From contig JAGTPG010000002.1 in assembly GCA_018195615.1 (NCBI GenBank), positions 4,023,501 to 4,087,500 on the forward strand: 64,000 bases of DNA, written 5' to 3'. Below the pieces are notes generated by a model, which made no database searches, was not told the origin of the DNA, and saw nothing but the letters and a program-made list of their open reading frames with translations. Shown in pieces: positions 38,427-46,992 of this stretch; positions within the stretch are counted from its first letter, which is position 1; each line of letters begins with the position of its first letter. The DNA comes from Streptomyces tuirus (GTDB lineage Bacteria; Actinomycetota; Actinomycetes; Streptomycetales; Streptomycetaceae). Made by a program: the position numbers and the translations under genes.

Positions 38427-39370
38427 GACACCGGCTCCTTCAGCGCTCGGTCCGCCGGGATGCCGGCCGTGACCGTCACGGCGGCCGGGTCCAGGTCGCC
38501 CGGCGTCGGCATGACGCTGCCGGGCAGCTGGACGGCCGCCGCGCCGTGGGCGACCGCGGAGGCGAGGGCGTCGGGGCCGCTGCCGCCGGCGATCAGGAAA
38601 CCGGCGAGGGAGGAGTCACCGGCGCCCACGTTGCTGCGGACGGCGTCCACGCGGGCACTGCCGAACCAGGCCCCTTCGTCGGACACCAGCAGCTGTCCGT
38701 CGGCGCCGAGACTCGCGAGCACGGCCCGGGCGCCCATCTCGCGCAGTTCCTCGGCGGCCTTCACGGCGTCGCCGACGGTGGCCAGGGGTCGGCCCACGGC
38801 GCCCGCGAGTTCCTCGGCGTTCGGCTTGACCACGTCGGGCCGCTCGCGCAGGGCCGCGAGCAGCGCGGGCCCGGAGGTGTCCAGGGCGATCCGTGCCCCG
38901 GCGGCGTGGGTGCGGGCGACCAGGTCGGCGTACCAGGAGGGGGCGAGTCCGCGCGGGAGGCTGCCGCAGCAGGCGATCCAGGAGGCGTCGCGGGACTGCT
39001 GCCGTACGGTCTCCAGGAGCAGTTCGCGTTCGGCGTCGGAGAGTTCGGGGCCCGGCGCGTTGATCTTCGTCAGGACGCCGTCGGCCTCCGCGAGGGCGAT
39101 GTTGGAGCGGGTGGCCCCGGCGACCGGGACCGGCGCGACCTCGATGCCCTGCTTGTCGAGCAGGTCGGCGACGAGCGCGCCCGGGGCGCCGCCCAGGGGC
39201 AGGACCGCCACGGTGCGCTGCCCGGCCGCGGCGACCGCGCGCGAGACGTTCACGCCCTTGCCGCCCGGGTCCATCCGCTCGCCGGTGGCGCGGATGACCT
39301 CGCCGCGGTCGAGGGACGGCACCTCGTAGGTGCGGTCCAGGGACGGGTTGGGGGTGACGGTGAGGATCAT
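38423..39370 (-). CDS. fruK: 1-phosphofructokinase
   Basis: PfkB-family kinase of 315 residues converting fructose-1-phosphate to fructose-1,6-bisphosphate. MILTVTPNPSLDRTYEV opens the protein. MDPGGKGVNVSRAVAAAGQ is the substrate motif near residue 35, VVKPNAEELAG follows, and NVGAGDSSLAGFL is the ATP/anion-hole motif with the catalytic Asp. Start ATG at 39370 overlaps the fruR stop (ATGA). It works directly after FruA in fructose catabolism. Intact. Confidence 0.95.
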   Translation of the reverse strand: MILTVTPNPSLDRTYEVPSLDRGEVIRATGERMDPGGKGVNVSRAVAAAGQRTVAVLPLGGAPGALVADLLDKQGIEVAPVPVAGATRSNIALAEADGVLTKINAPGPELSDAERELLLETVRQQSRDASWIACCGSLPRGLAPSWYADLVARTHAAGARIALDTSGPALLAALRERPDVVKPNAEELAGAVGRPLATVGDAVKAAEELREMGARAVLASLGADGQLLVSDEGAWFGSARVDAVRSNVGAGDSSLAGFLIAGGSGPDALASAVAHGAAAVQLPGSVMPTPGDLDPAAVTVTAGIPADRALKEPVS

Positions 39371-40128
39371 GCGCGCACTACTTCCGTGCCGCCGCGCTCG
39401 ATCGCGACGGTGTCTTCGGGGCTCAGCCCGCTGTCGGTGATCAGCAGGTCCACATCGCTCAGGTCGCCGAAGCGGGCGAAGTGCTCCTGGCCGTGCTTGG
39501 AGGAGTCGGCGAGCAGCACCACGCGGCGGGCGGCGGCCACGGCCGCGCGCTTCACGGCGGCCTCGGCGAGGTCGGGGGTGGTCAGGCCGTGTTCGGCGGA
39601 GAAGCCGTTGGCGGCCACGAACAGCACGTCGGCGCGGATCTCGCCGTACGCCCTGAGCGCCCAGGCGTCCACGGCGGCGCGCGTGCGGTGCCGGACGCGC
39701 CCCCCGACGAGGTGGAGCTGGATGCCGGGGTGGTCGGCGAGGCGGGCCGCGATGGGCAGGCTGTGCGTGACGACCGTGAGGGAGGCCTCCAGGGGGAGGG
39801 CGGCGGCCATCCTGGCCACCGTCGTCCCGGCGTCGAGGACCATCGTGCCCTCGCTGGGCAGTTCCGCGAGGGCCGCCTTGGCGATGCGGTCCTTCTCGTC
39901 GGCCGCCGTGGTCTCGCGCTCGGCGAGATCCGGCTCGAAGTCGAGACGCCCGACCGGGATGGCCCCGCCGTGCACCCGGCGGACCAGACCGGCGCGGTCG
40001 AGGGCCTTCAGGTCCCGGCGGATCGTCTCCGCCGTCACCTGGAACTCCTCGGCCAGCGACACGACATCCACTCGCCCGCCGTCACGGGCGAGCCGGAGGA
40101 TCTCCTGCTGCCGCTCCGGTGCGTACAT
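39367..40128 (-). CDS. fruR: DeoR-family regulator of fructose operon
   Basis: DeoR-type repressor of 253 residues: RQQEILRLARDGGRVDVVSL and FQVTAETIRRDLKALDRAGL form the winged helix-turn-helix, then VRRVHGGAIP and the sugar-phosphate-sensing domain with GTMVLDAGTTVARMA, VVTHSLPIA and VLFVAANGFSAEHGLTTPD. The likely effector is fructose-1-phosphate (family knowledge). An open frame starts earlier (MRRRRTDMYAP), but GGAGG lies 9 bases before the ATG at 40128, which I use. It is first gene of the fruR-fruK-fruA operon and probably autoregulated. Intact. Confidence 0.92.
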   Translation of the reverse strand: MYAPERQQEILRLARDGGRVDVVSLAEEFQVTAETIRRDLKALDRAGLVRRVHGGAIPVGRLDFEPDLAERETTAADEKDRIAKAALAELPSEGTMVLDAGTTVARMAAALPLEASLTVVTHSLPIAARLADHPGIQLHLVGGRVRHRTRAAVDAWALRAYGEIRADVLFVAANGFSAEHGLTTPDLAEAAVKRAAVAAARRVVLLADSSKHGQEHFARFGDLSDVDLLITDSGLSPEDTVAIERGGTEVVRA

Positions 40129-40239
40129 GTCTGTTCGCCTCCGCCTCATGCCCGAACGTGTGGTTTCAGCGGGAGGCTACGCCGAGATTTCCGCGAAGTA
40201 AACAGGTTCGGACTCAATCGGGCATGATCGGAAAGAGAA

Positions 40240-40273
40240 ACGGGCCCGGCACCCTCTCAGGTGCCGGGCCCGT
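40240..40273. terminator. Terminator of DHA2 pump gene
   Basis: ACGGGCCCGGCACC-CTCTCA-GGTGCCGGGCCCGT, a perfect 14-bp stem with a six-base loop, 10 bp after the minus-strand pump stop and 111 bp upstream of the fruR start. Confidence 0.85.
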
Positions 40274-40282
40274 CCCCCGCTC

Positions 40283-41788
40283 TCACACCAGCGCCGGTTC
40301 CTGCTGTTCGGCCGGCGCCTGCTCCCCCTCGACGTGCTGCGCCGGCCGCTTGGGCAGGGCGAACATCAGCAGGAAGATGACGCCCATCACCGCGGCCACC
40401 CATCCCAGCGCGTTCTCGAAGGCGTCGGCGAAGGCCGGACCGATCTGGTCACGGCTCAGGTGATCACTGATCGTGCCGAAGAACACCACCGACACCAGGC
40501 CCAGTCCCAGCGCGTTGCCCATCTGCTGCACGGTGTTGATCAGCCCGGATGCCGAGCCGGAGTGCTCGCGCGGCACCTCGGAGAGGATCGCGTCGGTCAG
40601 CGGCGCGACGATCAGGCCCATGCCGACGCCCATCACCGCGAGGGGCAGCGCCATCTGCCAGGGCGCGATGCCGAGGCCGTAGTGCCCGGACTCCCAGATG
40701 TAGAGCAGCACCCCGCCCGCCATCACCAGCGCGCCCGCCTGGAGCACCTTGCGCCCGAAGCGCGGGACCAGCATCTGCACCGACATCCCGGCGGCCGCCG
40801 ACACCGCGATCGAGAACGGCACCCCGGTCAGCCCGGCCTTCAGCGGGCTCCACCCCAGCCCCATCTGCATGTACAGCGTCCACACCAGGAAGAACACGCC
40901 CAGCGCGACCCCGAAGACGGTCTGTACGGCGATCCCGGCCGCGAAGCTCTTGACCCGGAACAGCGACAGCTCGACCAGCGGGGAGCCGTCCCGTACGGCC
41001 TTCCGCTTCTCGTACGCCACCAGCAGCGCGAGCACGACGAGCGACCCGGCCATCGAGGCGTACCCCCACAGCGGCCAGCCCAGCTCGCGCCCGCGAGTGA
41101 GCGGGTAGATCAGCATCAGCAGGCCGAGCGTCACGAGCGCGACACCGACCAGGTCCAGCTTCAGGGCCCGGGGCGCCTTGGACTCGGTGATGAAGCGGCT
41201 GCCGAGGACCAGGCCCGCGAGGCCCACGGGCAGGTTGATCAGGAAGATCGACCGCCAGCCCCAGCCGAACAGGTCCCACTCGGTCAGCAGCGCGCCGAGC
41301 AGCGGACCGGACACGGCACCCAGTCCCACGATCGCGCCGAACAGCCCGAACACCTTGCCGCGTTCGTGTGCCGGGAAGGTCGCGTGCACGATCGACAGCA
41401 CCTGCGGCACCATCAGCGCCGCCATGCCGCCCTGCAGGATCCGCGAGGCGACCAGCATCTCTGGGTTCACCGCGAGGCCGCACAGCGCCGAGGCGACGGT
41501 GAAGCCGCCGATGCCGGCGAGGAAGACCCGCTTACGGCCGTGGATGTCACCGAGCCGCCCTCCGGTGATCAGCCCGGCGGCGAAGGCGAGGGCGTATCCG
41601 GCGGTGATCCACTGGATCTGGCTGAAGGACGCGCCCGCCTCCCGCTGGATCGACGGGATGGCGACGTTGACGATCGTGACGTCGACGAGGTCCATGAAGG
41701 CCGCGGTCATCACGATCGCGAGGGCGAACCAACGGCGGCGGTCGGTGCCGTCGCCGCCTGTGCTGAGAGGGGTCTCGGTGGAGGTCAT
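40283..41788 (-). CDS. DHA2-family MFS multidrug transporter
   Basis: Fourteen-helix drug:proton antiporter of 501 residues. Markers are AFMDLVDVTIVNVAIPSIQ (motif D1 in helix 1), GGRLGDIHGRKRVFLAGIGG (motif A), SRILQGGMAALMVPQVLS (motif B), GAIVGLGAVSGPLLGALLTE (motif C) and AILSEVPREHSGSASGLINT. It exports drugs or toxic metabolites. Start ATG at 41788 without a clear ribosome site. It is divergent from a WYL-domain regulator that probably controls it. Intact. Confidence 0.92.
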   Translation of the reverse strand: MTSTETPLSTGGDGTDRRRWFALAIVMTAAFMDLVDVTIVNVAIPSIQREAGASFSQIQWITAGYALAFAAGLITGGRLGDIHGRKRVFLAGIGGFTVASALCGLAVNPEMLVASRILQGGMAALMVPQVLSIVHATFPAHERGKVFGLFGAIVGLGAVSGPLLGALLTEWDLFGWGWRSIFLINLPVGLAGLVLGSRFITESKAPRALKLDLVGVALVTLGLLMLIYPLTRGRELGWPLWGYASMAGSLVVLALLVAYEKRKAVRDGSPLVELSLFRVKSFAAGIAVQTVFGVALGVFFLVWTLYMQMGLGWSPLKAGLTGVPFSIAVSAAAGMSVQMLVPRFGRKVLQAGALVMAGGVLLYIWESGHYGLGIAPWQMALPLAVMGVGMGLIVAPLTDAILSEVPREHSGSASGLINTVQQMGNALGLGLVSVVFFGTISDHLSRDQIGPAFADAFENALGWVAAVMGVIFLLMFALPKRPAQHVEGEQAPAEQQEPALV

Positions 41789-41807
41789 GCATCGAAACTA
41801 GAGGCCC

Positions 41808-41820
41808 TATAGGTCAGATC
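41808..41820 (+). promoter_or_regulatory. Promoter of WYL regulator
   Basis: TATAGG at 41808-41813 stands 7 bases before GTG at 41821, the geometry of a -10 box serving a leaderless transcript. The same 60-bp space must also contain the promoter of the divergent efflux gene. Confidence 0.4.
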
Positions 41821-41850
41821 GTGTCCTACTGGTGCGGCATCCTCGTCTGT

Positions 41851-42822
41851 ATGACGACGGACACCCCGGCCCGGCTGCTGACGCTCCTCTCCCTCCTCCA
41901 GACGCCCCGCGAATGGCCCGGCGGCGAGCTCGCCGACCGGCTCGGGGTCTCCCGCCGCACGGTCCGGCGGGACATCGACCGGCTGCGTGAACTGGGCTAT
42001 CCCGTGCAGGCGACCAAGGGCTCCGACGGCGGCTACCGGCTGGTCGCGGGCAAGGCCATGCCGCCGCTCGTGCTGGACGACGAGGAGGCTGTGGCCATCG
42101 CGGTCGGGCTGCGCGCCGGGGCGGGGCACGCGGTGGAGGGCCTGGACGAGGCGTCGGTGCGGGCCCTGGCCAAGCTGGAGCAGGTGCTGCCCGGCCGGCT
42201 GCGCCACCGCGTGACCACACTCCAGGCCGCGACCACGCCGCTGACCAGCGGGGACGGGCCGAGCATCGCGCCCGAGACGCTGACCGTCATGGCCTCGACG
42301 GTGGCCGGGCACGAGCGGCTGCGGTTCGCCTACCGGGCCGCGGACGGCAGCGAGTCGCGGCGGCTGACGGAGCCGTACCGGCTGGTGTCGACGGGCCGCC
42401 GCTGGTATCTGGTGGCGTGCGACATCGACCGGGACGACTGGCGTACGTTCCGCGTCGACCGCGTGAGCGAGCCGTTCGCCACGGGGGCGCGGTTCGCGCC
42501 GCGCGAGCTGCCGACGGGGAGCGCCGCGGAGTACCTCCGGCAGTCGATGCAACGGCACCAGCAGTCCTACGACTTCGAGGTCACGTTCGCCGCGCCGGCC
42601 GGCTTCGTCGCCGCCCGGCTGCCCAAGTGGCTCGGTACGCCCGAGCCATTGGACGACGGCAGCTGCCGGCTGCGGGGGTCCGTGGGGGACGCGGTGCAGT
42701 GGGTGGCGTTCCGGCTGGCGATGCTGGAGTGCGACTTCACGGTGCGCCGGCCGGAGGAACTCGTGACGGCCGTCCGGGAGTTGGGGGCGCGGCTGAGCAG
42801 GGCGGCCGAGGGCCGGGCGTGA
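41851..42822 (+). CDS. HTH/WYL-domain transcriptional regulator
   Basis: YafY/DeoR-like regulator of about 323 residues. The N-terminal HTH-11 helix-turn-helix is LADRLGVSRRTVRRDIDRL, then KGSDGGYRLVAGKAMPPLVL, a central WYL domain (LTEPYRLVSTGRRWYLVACD with YLVA, and FRVDRV) and a WCX-type C-terminus. WYL domains sense nucleic acid or small ligands. Neither ATG 41851 nor the in-frame GTG 41821 has a ribosome site; the latter fits a leaderless start. It is divergent from the DHA2 pump, which it likely represses. Its stop is followed immediately by a 62-bp tandem repeat. Confidence 0.88.
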   Translation: MTTDTPARLLTLLSLLQTPREWPGGELADRLGVSRRTVRRDIDRLRELGYPVQATKGSDGGYRLVAGKAMPPLVLDDEEAVAIAVGLRAGAGHAVEGLDEASVRALAKLEQVLPGRLRHRVTTLQAATTPLTSGDGPSIAPETLTVMASTVAGHERLRFAYRAADGSESRRLTEPYRLVSTGRRWYLVACDIDRDDWRTFRVDRVSEPFATGARFAPRELPTGSAAEYLRQSMQRHQQSYDFEVTFAAPAGFVAARLPKWLGTPEPLDDGSCRLRGSVGDAVQWVAFRLAMLECDFTVRRPEELVTAVRELGARLSRAAEGRA

Positions 42823-43390
42823 GCCGCCGCCGCCCGGCCCTCACGGGAGGTCGCGGAACCGGCGGGAGCCGCCGCCTCACGGCCCTCAACGGAGGTCGCG
42901 GAACCGGTGGAGGCCGAGGACGGGCGGGAGCCGCCGCCGCACGGCCCTCACGGGAGGTCGCGGAGCCGGAGGGGGCCGAGGACGGGCGGGAGCCGCCGCC
43001 TCACGGCCCTCACGGGAGGTCGCGGAACCGGTGGAGGCCGAGGACGGGCGGGAGCCGCCGCCTCACGGGCCCCACGGGAAGTCCCGGAGCCGGAGGGGGC
43101 CGAGGACGGGCGGGAGCCGCCGCCTCACGGGCCCCACGGGAAGTCCCGGAGCCGGTGGAGGCCGAGGACGGGCGGGAGCCGCCGCCTCACGGGCCCCACG
43201 GGAAGTCCCGGAACCGGTGGAGGCCGAGGACGGGCGGGAGCCGCCGCCTCACGGGCCCCACGGGAAGTCCCGGAACCGGTGGAGGCCGAGAATGGGCGGG
43301 AGCCGCCGCCTCACGGCCCCCACGGGAAGTCCCGGAACCGGTGGAGGCCGAGAATGGGCGGGAGCCGCCGCCTCACGGCCCCCACGGGAA
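42821..43390. repeat. 62-bp tandem repeat (about 10 units)
   Basis: Units begin GAGCCGCCGCC and recur at 42928, 42990, 43052, 43114, 43176, 43238, 43300 and 43362, exactly 62 bp apart, after a short first unit and one starting near 42866. Each contains GGCGG-GAG-CCGCC, a small hairpin. The last unit is the 3' end of the TetR gene, including its TGA, so the array seems to have grown from the end of that gene toward the WYL gene. Left units differ by a few bases, right units are nearly identical. Open frames across it are artefacts of the repeat. Confidence 0.92.
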
Positions 43391-44059
43391 GTCCCGGAGC
43401 GCCGCGAGGTTCCGCAACGCCAGTTCCGCCGGGCTCCCCGGGCCCTCCACGGGTCCGTCCCCCTCGGCCCAGCCCTCCAGGGCCGAACGCACGGCGGCAC
43501 TGGCGACGGCGGCGGCGAAGCGCGGTTCGAGGGCCTCGGCAACGCTGTCGGCACCGTCCGGCACCGCGGAACCCGCTGCCGGCCCGGCACGTGTCACCCG
43601 CTGTGCCAGCACCTCCCCCAGCATCCGCTCCGAGGCCTGGCACACCTCCGCCCACACCCTGCGCAGGGACGGGTTCGCCTCGGCGAGTCGCAGCAGCGTG
43701 CGGACCCACTCCCAGGAGGACGCGGAGACGCCGACGCCCGGCGTGAGGGTGTGGCGGACGCCCTGCTCCAGGGCCTGGAGCACGCTCGCGTCGGCGGGAG
43801 CCGCGCGCACCGCCTCCACCCAGCGCTGGGCGCCGGTCGCGTAGAGCGGGGCGACGGACTCCTCCTTGGTGGCGAAGTACCGGTAGAACGTGCGCGGGGC
43901 GATGCCGGCGGCCTGGGCGATGTCCTCCGCGCGGGTGGCGCGCAGTCCGTGCCGTACGAAGAGGCCGGCTGCCGCCCGGGCGATCTCCATCCGCGTCTCG
44001 GCCTTGCGTCGCTCGGTCAGCGAGGCCTGAGGCGGCGGGGTCGGGGTGGTGCTGCTCAC
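43373..44059 (-). CDS. TetR-family regulator next to hrdD
   Basis: TetR repressor of about 228 residues. The HTH is GLRATRAEDIAQAAGIAPRT with FYRYFATKEESVAPLY after it. The C-terminal domain is helical and ends LRNLAALRDFPWGP. GTG at 44059 gives VSSTTPTPPPQASLTERR; the frame is also open to GTG at 44086. A dyad TGTGTCACA lies at the upstream start. By order it matches the S. coelicolor TetR gene beside hrdD (SCO3201), whose overexpression is reported to block antibiotic production and development. The stop lies in the 62-bp repeat array. Confidence 0.85.
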   Translation of the reverse strand: MSSTTPTPPPQASLTERRKAETRMEIARAAAGLFVRHGLRATRAEDIAQAAGIAPRTFYRYFATKEESVAPLYATGAQRWVEAVRAAPADASVLQALEQGVRHTLTPGVGVSASSWEWVRTLLRLAEANPSLRRVWAEVCQASERMLGEVLAQRVTRAGPAAGSAVPDGADSVAEALEPRFAAAVASAAVRSALEGWAEGDGPVEGPGSPAELALRNLAALRDFPWGP

Positions 44060-44086
44060 GCCCGGCAGGCTATGCCCATGTGACAC

Positions 44087-44395
44087 AATCTGCCATCTGG
44101 CGGGCCACCCCGTGGTTCAGGTACGGGGTGCCCCGCCCTCCAGCACCCTGCCGGCGGGGAAGCCGGCCGGTATGGAAGAGCCGGGCCCCGGCGCCCGGGG
44201 GAGGGGCGCCGAAGCCCGGCCTTGGGAGAGTCCCGGCGCCGGGGGAGTGCGACGGGACTTGGCTCTCGGGGGCCAGGGGTGTGGCCCCGGGCCCGAACTG
44301 ATGGACCCGGAAGTCTTGTTCCCTGAGCCCTGCGGGTTGAAGCAGCGTTACATCGCCATGTTTGCGCGGTCTTTCGCCACCCGGCGTACGCGGTG
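44087..44395. other. GC-rich spacer downstream of hrdD
   Basis: A 309-bp region without a convincing gene. It holds several nested inverted repeats, such as GCCGGC-GGGGAA-GCCGGC near 44150 and overlapping GGGCCCCGG/CCGGGGGAG-type runs to about 44300. Some of these may terminate hrdD. Open frames here lack normal codon bias. Confidence 0.5.
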
Positions 44396-45394
44396 TCACG
44401 CCGCCGCGTCGAAACCGGTGCTGCGCGCCAGCTTCTTCAGCTCCAGCAGTGCGTGCTTCTCGATCTGCCGAATGCGCTCGCGGGTCAGGCCGTGCTCCTT
44501 TCCGACCTCGGTCAGCGTGCGCTCCCGGCCGTCCTCGATGCCGTAGCGCATCTTGATGATGGAGGCCGTGCGCTGGTCGAGACGGCCGATCAGGTCGTCC
44601 AGCTCCTCGCTGCGCAGCAGTGTCAGCACCGACTGCTCGGGCGACACCGCCGAGGTGTCCTCCAGGAGGTCGCCGAACTGGGTCTCGCCCTCGTCGTCCA
44701 CCGACATGTTCAGCGAGACCGGGTCGCGGGCCCAGTCGAGCACATCGGTGACGCGCTCCGGCGTCGAGCCGAGCTCGGCGGCGATCTCCGTGGGCTCCGG
44801 GTCCCGCCCGTGCTCACGGTTGAACTCGCGCTGCACCCGGCGGATCCGGCCGAGCTCCTCCACGAGGTGCACGGGCAGCCGGATCGTACGGGACTGGTCG
44901 GCTATCGAGCGGGTGATGGCCTGGCGGATCCACCACGTCGCGTACGTGGAGAACTTGAAGCCCTTGCGGTAGTCGAACTTCTCGACCGCGCGCACCAGAC
45001 CGGCGTTGCCCTCCTGGATCAGGTCCAGCAGCGGCAGACCGCTGCGGGGGTAGCGGCGGGCGACGGCGACGACCAGGCGCAGGTTGGAGCGGATGAAGAT
45101 GTCCTTGGCCCGCTCCGCGTCGGCGACCAGGGCCTCGAGCTCCTCGCGGGTGGCGTCCGCCTTGGTCTCCTCGTACCCGTCGAGGACCTGCTTCGCGAAC
45201 ACACCCGCCTCGATGACCTGGGACAGCTCCACTTCCCTGGCCGCGTCGAGCAGCGGTGTGCGCGCGATCTCGTCGAGGTACATGCCGACCAGGTCGCGGT
45301 CGGCGATCTCGCCGCCATGGGCGCGAACACTGCTTGCCGCGTGGGCCGTCTCGCCGTTGGCGGACTGGCGACGGGCGACGGCACGGGTTGCCAT
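44396..45394 (-). CDS. hrdD: RNA polymerase sigma factor HrdD (group 2)
   Basis: Sigma-70 family factor of 332 residues. Region 1.2 is DLVGMYLDEIARTPLLDAA, and region 2 has AKDIFIRSNLRLVVAVARRY, LLDLIQEGNAGLVRAVEKFD and FKFSTYATWWIRQAITRSIA. Region 3 is HLVEELGRIRRVQREF, and region 4 has MRYGIEDGRERTLTEVGKEH and LTRERIRQIEKHAL. Length and lack of a long N-terminus indicate a non-essential group-2 factor; context beside the TetR gene and its SigR-type promoter points to HrdD. Start ATG at 45394 with GGGAG 5 bases upstream. Intact. Confidence 0.94.
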   Translation of the reverse strand: MATRAVARRQSANGETAHAASSVRAHGGEIADRDLVGMYLDEIARTPLLDAAREVELSQVIEAGVFAKQVLDGYEETKADATREELEALVADAERAKDIFIRSNLRLVVAVARRYPRSGLPLLDLIQEGNAGLVRAVEKFDYRKGFKFSTYATWWIRQAITRSIADQSRTIRLPVHLVEELGRIRRVQREFNREHGRDPEPTEIAAELGSTPERVTDVLDWARDPVSLNMSVDDEGETQFGDLLEDTSAVSPEQSVLTLLRSEELDDLIGRLDQRTASIIKMRYGIEDGRERTLTEVGKEHGLTRERIRQIEKHALLELKKLARSTGFDAAA

Positions 45395-45496
45395 GCGTGC
45401 TCCCTTGCGTGGTGAGGTCAGCGGGTGGTCCTTCGGACGCTGGACTCCGTCTCCGGGACTCTCCGGACTCTCCTCGGGTGCCCTGCATCCGATGGA

Positions 45497-45526
45497 AACA
45501 ACGACTGGAATCAGGACAGAATTCCC
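45497..45526 (-). promoter_or_regulatory. SigR-type promoter of hrdD
   Basis: On the minus strand GGGAAT (45526-45521), an 18-base spacer and GTTGTT (45502-45497) match the oxidative-stress sigma factor SigR consensus (GGGAAT, 18-19, GTT). hrdD is a known SigR target in S. coelicolor. The leader to the ATG would be about 95 bases. Confidence 0.8.
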
Positions 45527-45586
45527 AACCCACCCCTCAATTTTTCTGATCATGCAGTACCCTGTCCGGCCACACGAGGAGGCTCG

Positions 45587-46108
45587 ATGTCGTCGGAACG
45601 TACAGAGGTGCAGGTCAGGCCGGGAGTCGAGGGTGACCTCGAGGCCCTCACGGCCCTCTACAACCACTACGTACGTGAGACGGCGATCACATTCGATACC
45701 GCGATCTTCACTCCGGAGGAGCGCCGCCCTTGGCTGCTCTCCCACCCTGAAGACGGACCGTACCGCCTGATGGTTGCCACGGACCCGGACACACAGGAGA
45801 TTCTGGGTTTCGCCACATCCAGCCCCTTCCGTGCGAAGCCCGCCTACGCGACCTCCGTGGAGACGACGGTGTACGTCGGCCCGCGGACCGGTCGCCGTGG
45901 CATCGGCACGCTCCTGTACAAGGCCCTCTTCGAAGCCCTGTCCGGCGAGGACCTGCACCGGGCGTACGCGGGCATCGCGCTGCCGAACGAGGCGTCCACC
46001 CGGCTGCACGAGCGCTTCGGTTTCCAGCACGTCGGTACCTACCGGGAGGTCGGCCGCAAGTTCGGCCGCTACTGGGACGTGGCCTGGTACGAGAAGCCCC
46101 TGCCGTAG
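45587..46108 (+). CDS. GNAT, phosphinothricin-acetyltransferase-like
   Basis: Acetyltransferase of 173 residues similar in layout to PAT/Bar enzymes: VRPGVEGDLEALTALYNHYV and ETAITFDTAIFTPEER at the N-terminus, ETTVYVGPRTGRRGIGTLLY (acetyl-CoA loop), YAGIALPNEASTRLHERFGF and GTYREVGRKFGRYWDVAWYE. It may N-acetylate methionine-sulfone, phosphinothricin or a related amine. Start ATG at 45587 with GAGGAGG just upstream. Divergent from hrdD. Intact. Confidence 0.88.
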   Translation: MSSERTEVQVRPGVEGDLEALTALYNHYVRETAITFDTAIFTPEERRPWLLSHPEDGPYRLMVATDPDTQEILGFATSSPFRAKPAYATSVETTVYVGPRTGRRGIGTLLYKALFEALSGEDLHRAYAGIALPNEASTRLHERFGFQHVGTYREVGRKFGRYWDVAWYEKPLP

Positions 46109-46118
46109 GGCGGCGGGA

Positions 46119-46902
46119 TCAGCCGAACTGCACCGAGCGTTTCGCCAGCCCCATCCAGAACCCGTCGATCACGGACTTCTGCGCGTCCAGCTCACCGGTC
46201 GCGTCGGCCGCGCCCATGGTCACGAACAGCGGGCGAAGTGCTCGGTGCGCGGGTGGGCGAGCTGCCCGCCGGTGACTTGCGGGTGAAGTCGAGCAGGGCG
46301 TCCACGTCACGCGCCTCCAGCGCCCGCCGGCCCCAGTCGTCGAACTCCGCCGACCAGGCGGGGATGCCGCCCTGCCGGAGCGCGGCCAGGTTGTGGGTGA
46401 AGAAGCCGGAGCCGACGACGAGCACGCCCTCGTCCCGCAGCGGGGCGAGCCTGCGGCCGATCTCCATGAGCCGGACCGGGTCGAGCGTCGGCATGGAGAC
46501 CTGCAGGACCGGGATGTCGGCCGCCGGGTACATCTCGACCAGCGGGACGTACGCGCCGTGGTCGAGACCGCGGTCGGGGACGTCCTGGACGGGCACCCCG
46601 GGGGCGCGCAGCAGCTTCCGTACCGACTCGGCGAGCTCCGGTGCGCCGGGAGCGTCGTAGGTCACCCGGTAGTAGTGCTCCGGGAAGCCCCAGAAGTCGT
46701 AGACGAGCGGGACGGTCTCGGTGGCGCCGATGGCTAGCGGGGCCTCCTCCCAGTGGGCGGAGATCATCAGGATCGCCCTCGGGCGCGGCAGACCGGCCGA
46801 CCAGGCGGCCAGTTCGCCGGGCCAGACCGGGTCGTCCGCCAGCGGCGGGGCGCCGTGACTCAGGTACAGAGCGGGCATGCGCTCCTGGGTGGCGGCGGAC
46901 AT
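46119..46902 (-). CDS. DODA-type extradiol ring-opening dioxygenase (two frameshifts)
   Basis: LigB/4,5-DOPA-dioxygenase-like enzyme of about 261 residues. Metal-ligand regions are LYLSHGAPPLADDP, ILMISAHWEEAPL and LDHGAYVPLVEMYP, with VVGSGFFTHNL further on. The two frame steps at about 46262 and 46237 each need one C; restored they read AGQLAHPRTEHF and PLFVTMGAADATGEL, the expected end. It acts on catechol-like or quinone-related substrates. Start ATG at 46902 with AAGGAG 7 bases upstream. It is divergent from a MarR regulator, the usual arrangement for inducible aromatic defence genes. Confidence 0.88.
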
Positions 46903-46956
46903 GCTGCGGCTCCTTCCAAAACATGGTTCCCTGACAAAACTGTACGGGCCATTTGT

Positions 46957-46992
46957 TTAAAGTTCAAGGAGGGTCCGCGTAGAGTGGACAGC
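46957..46992 (+). promoter_or_regulatory. marR promoter with operator-like dyad
   Basis: TAGAGT at 46980-46985 lies 7 bases before the MarR ATG, fitting a leaderless transcript. Upstream is TTGTTTAAAGTTCAA, an AT-rich partial dyad with a TTTAAA core, unlike its GC-rich surroundings. It is the likely MarR site serving both divergent genes. Confidence 0.5.

Noticed and set aside
42821..43390. CRISPR array
   Set aside because: Units are contiguous without unique spacers, and no cas gene is present.
42823..44083. Open frames across the 62-bp repeat giving GREPPPHGPHGKSR repeats
   Set aside because: The period is not a multiple of three and all frames stay open only because of GC content; there is no start with a ribosome site.
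44070..44399. Minus-strand ORF downstream of hrdD (109 residues)
   Set aside because: No ribosome site, weak codon bias and no recognisable motif; better read as a structured spacer.
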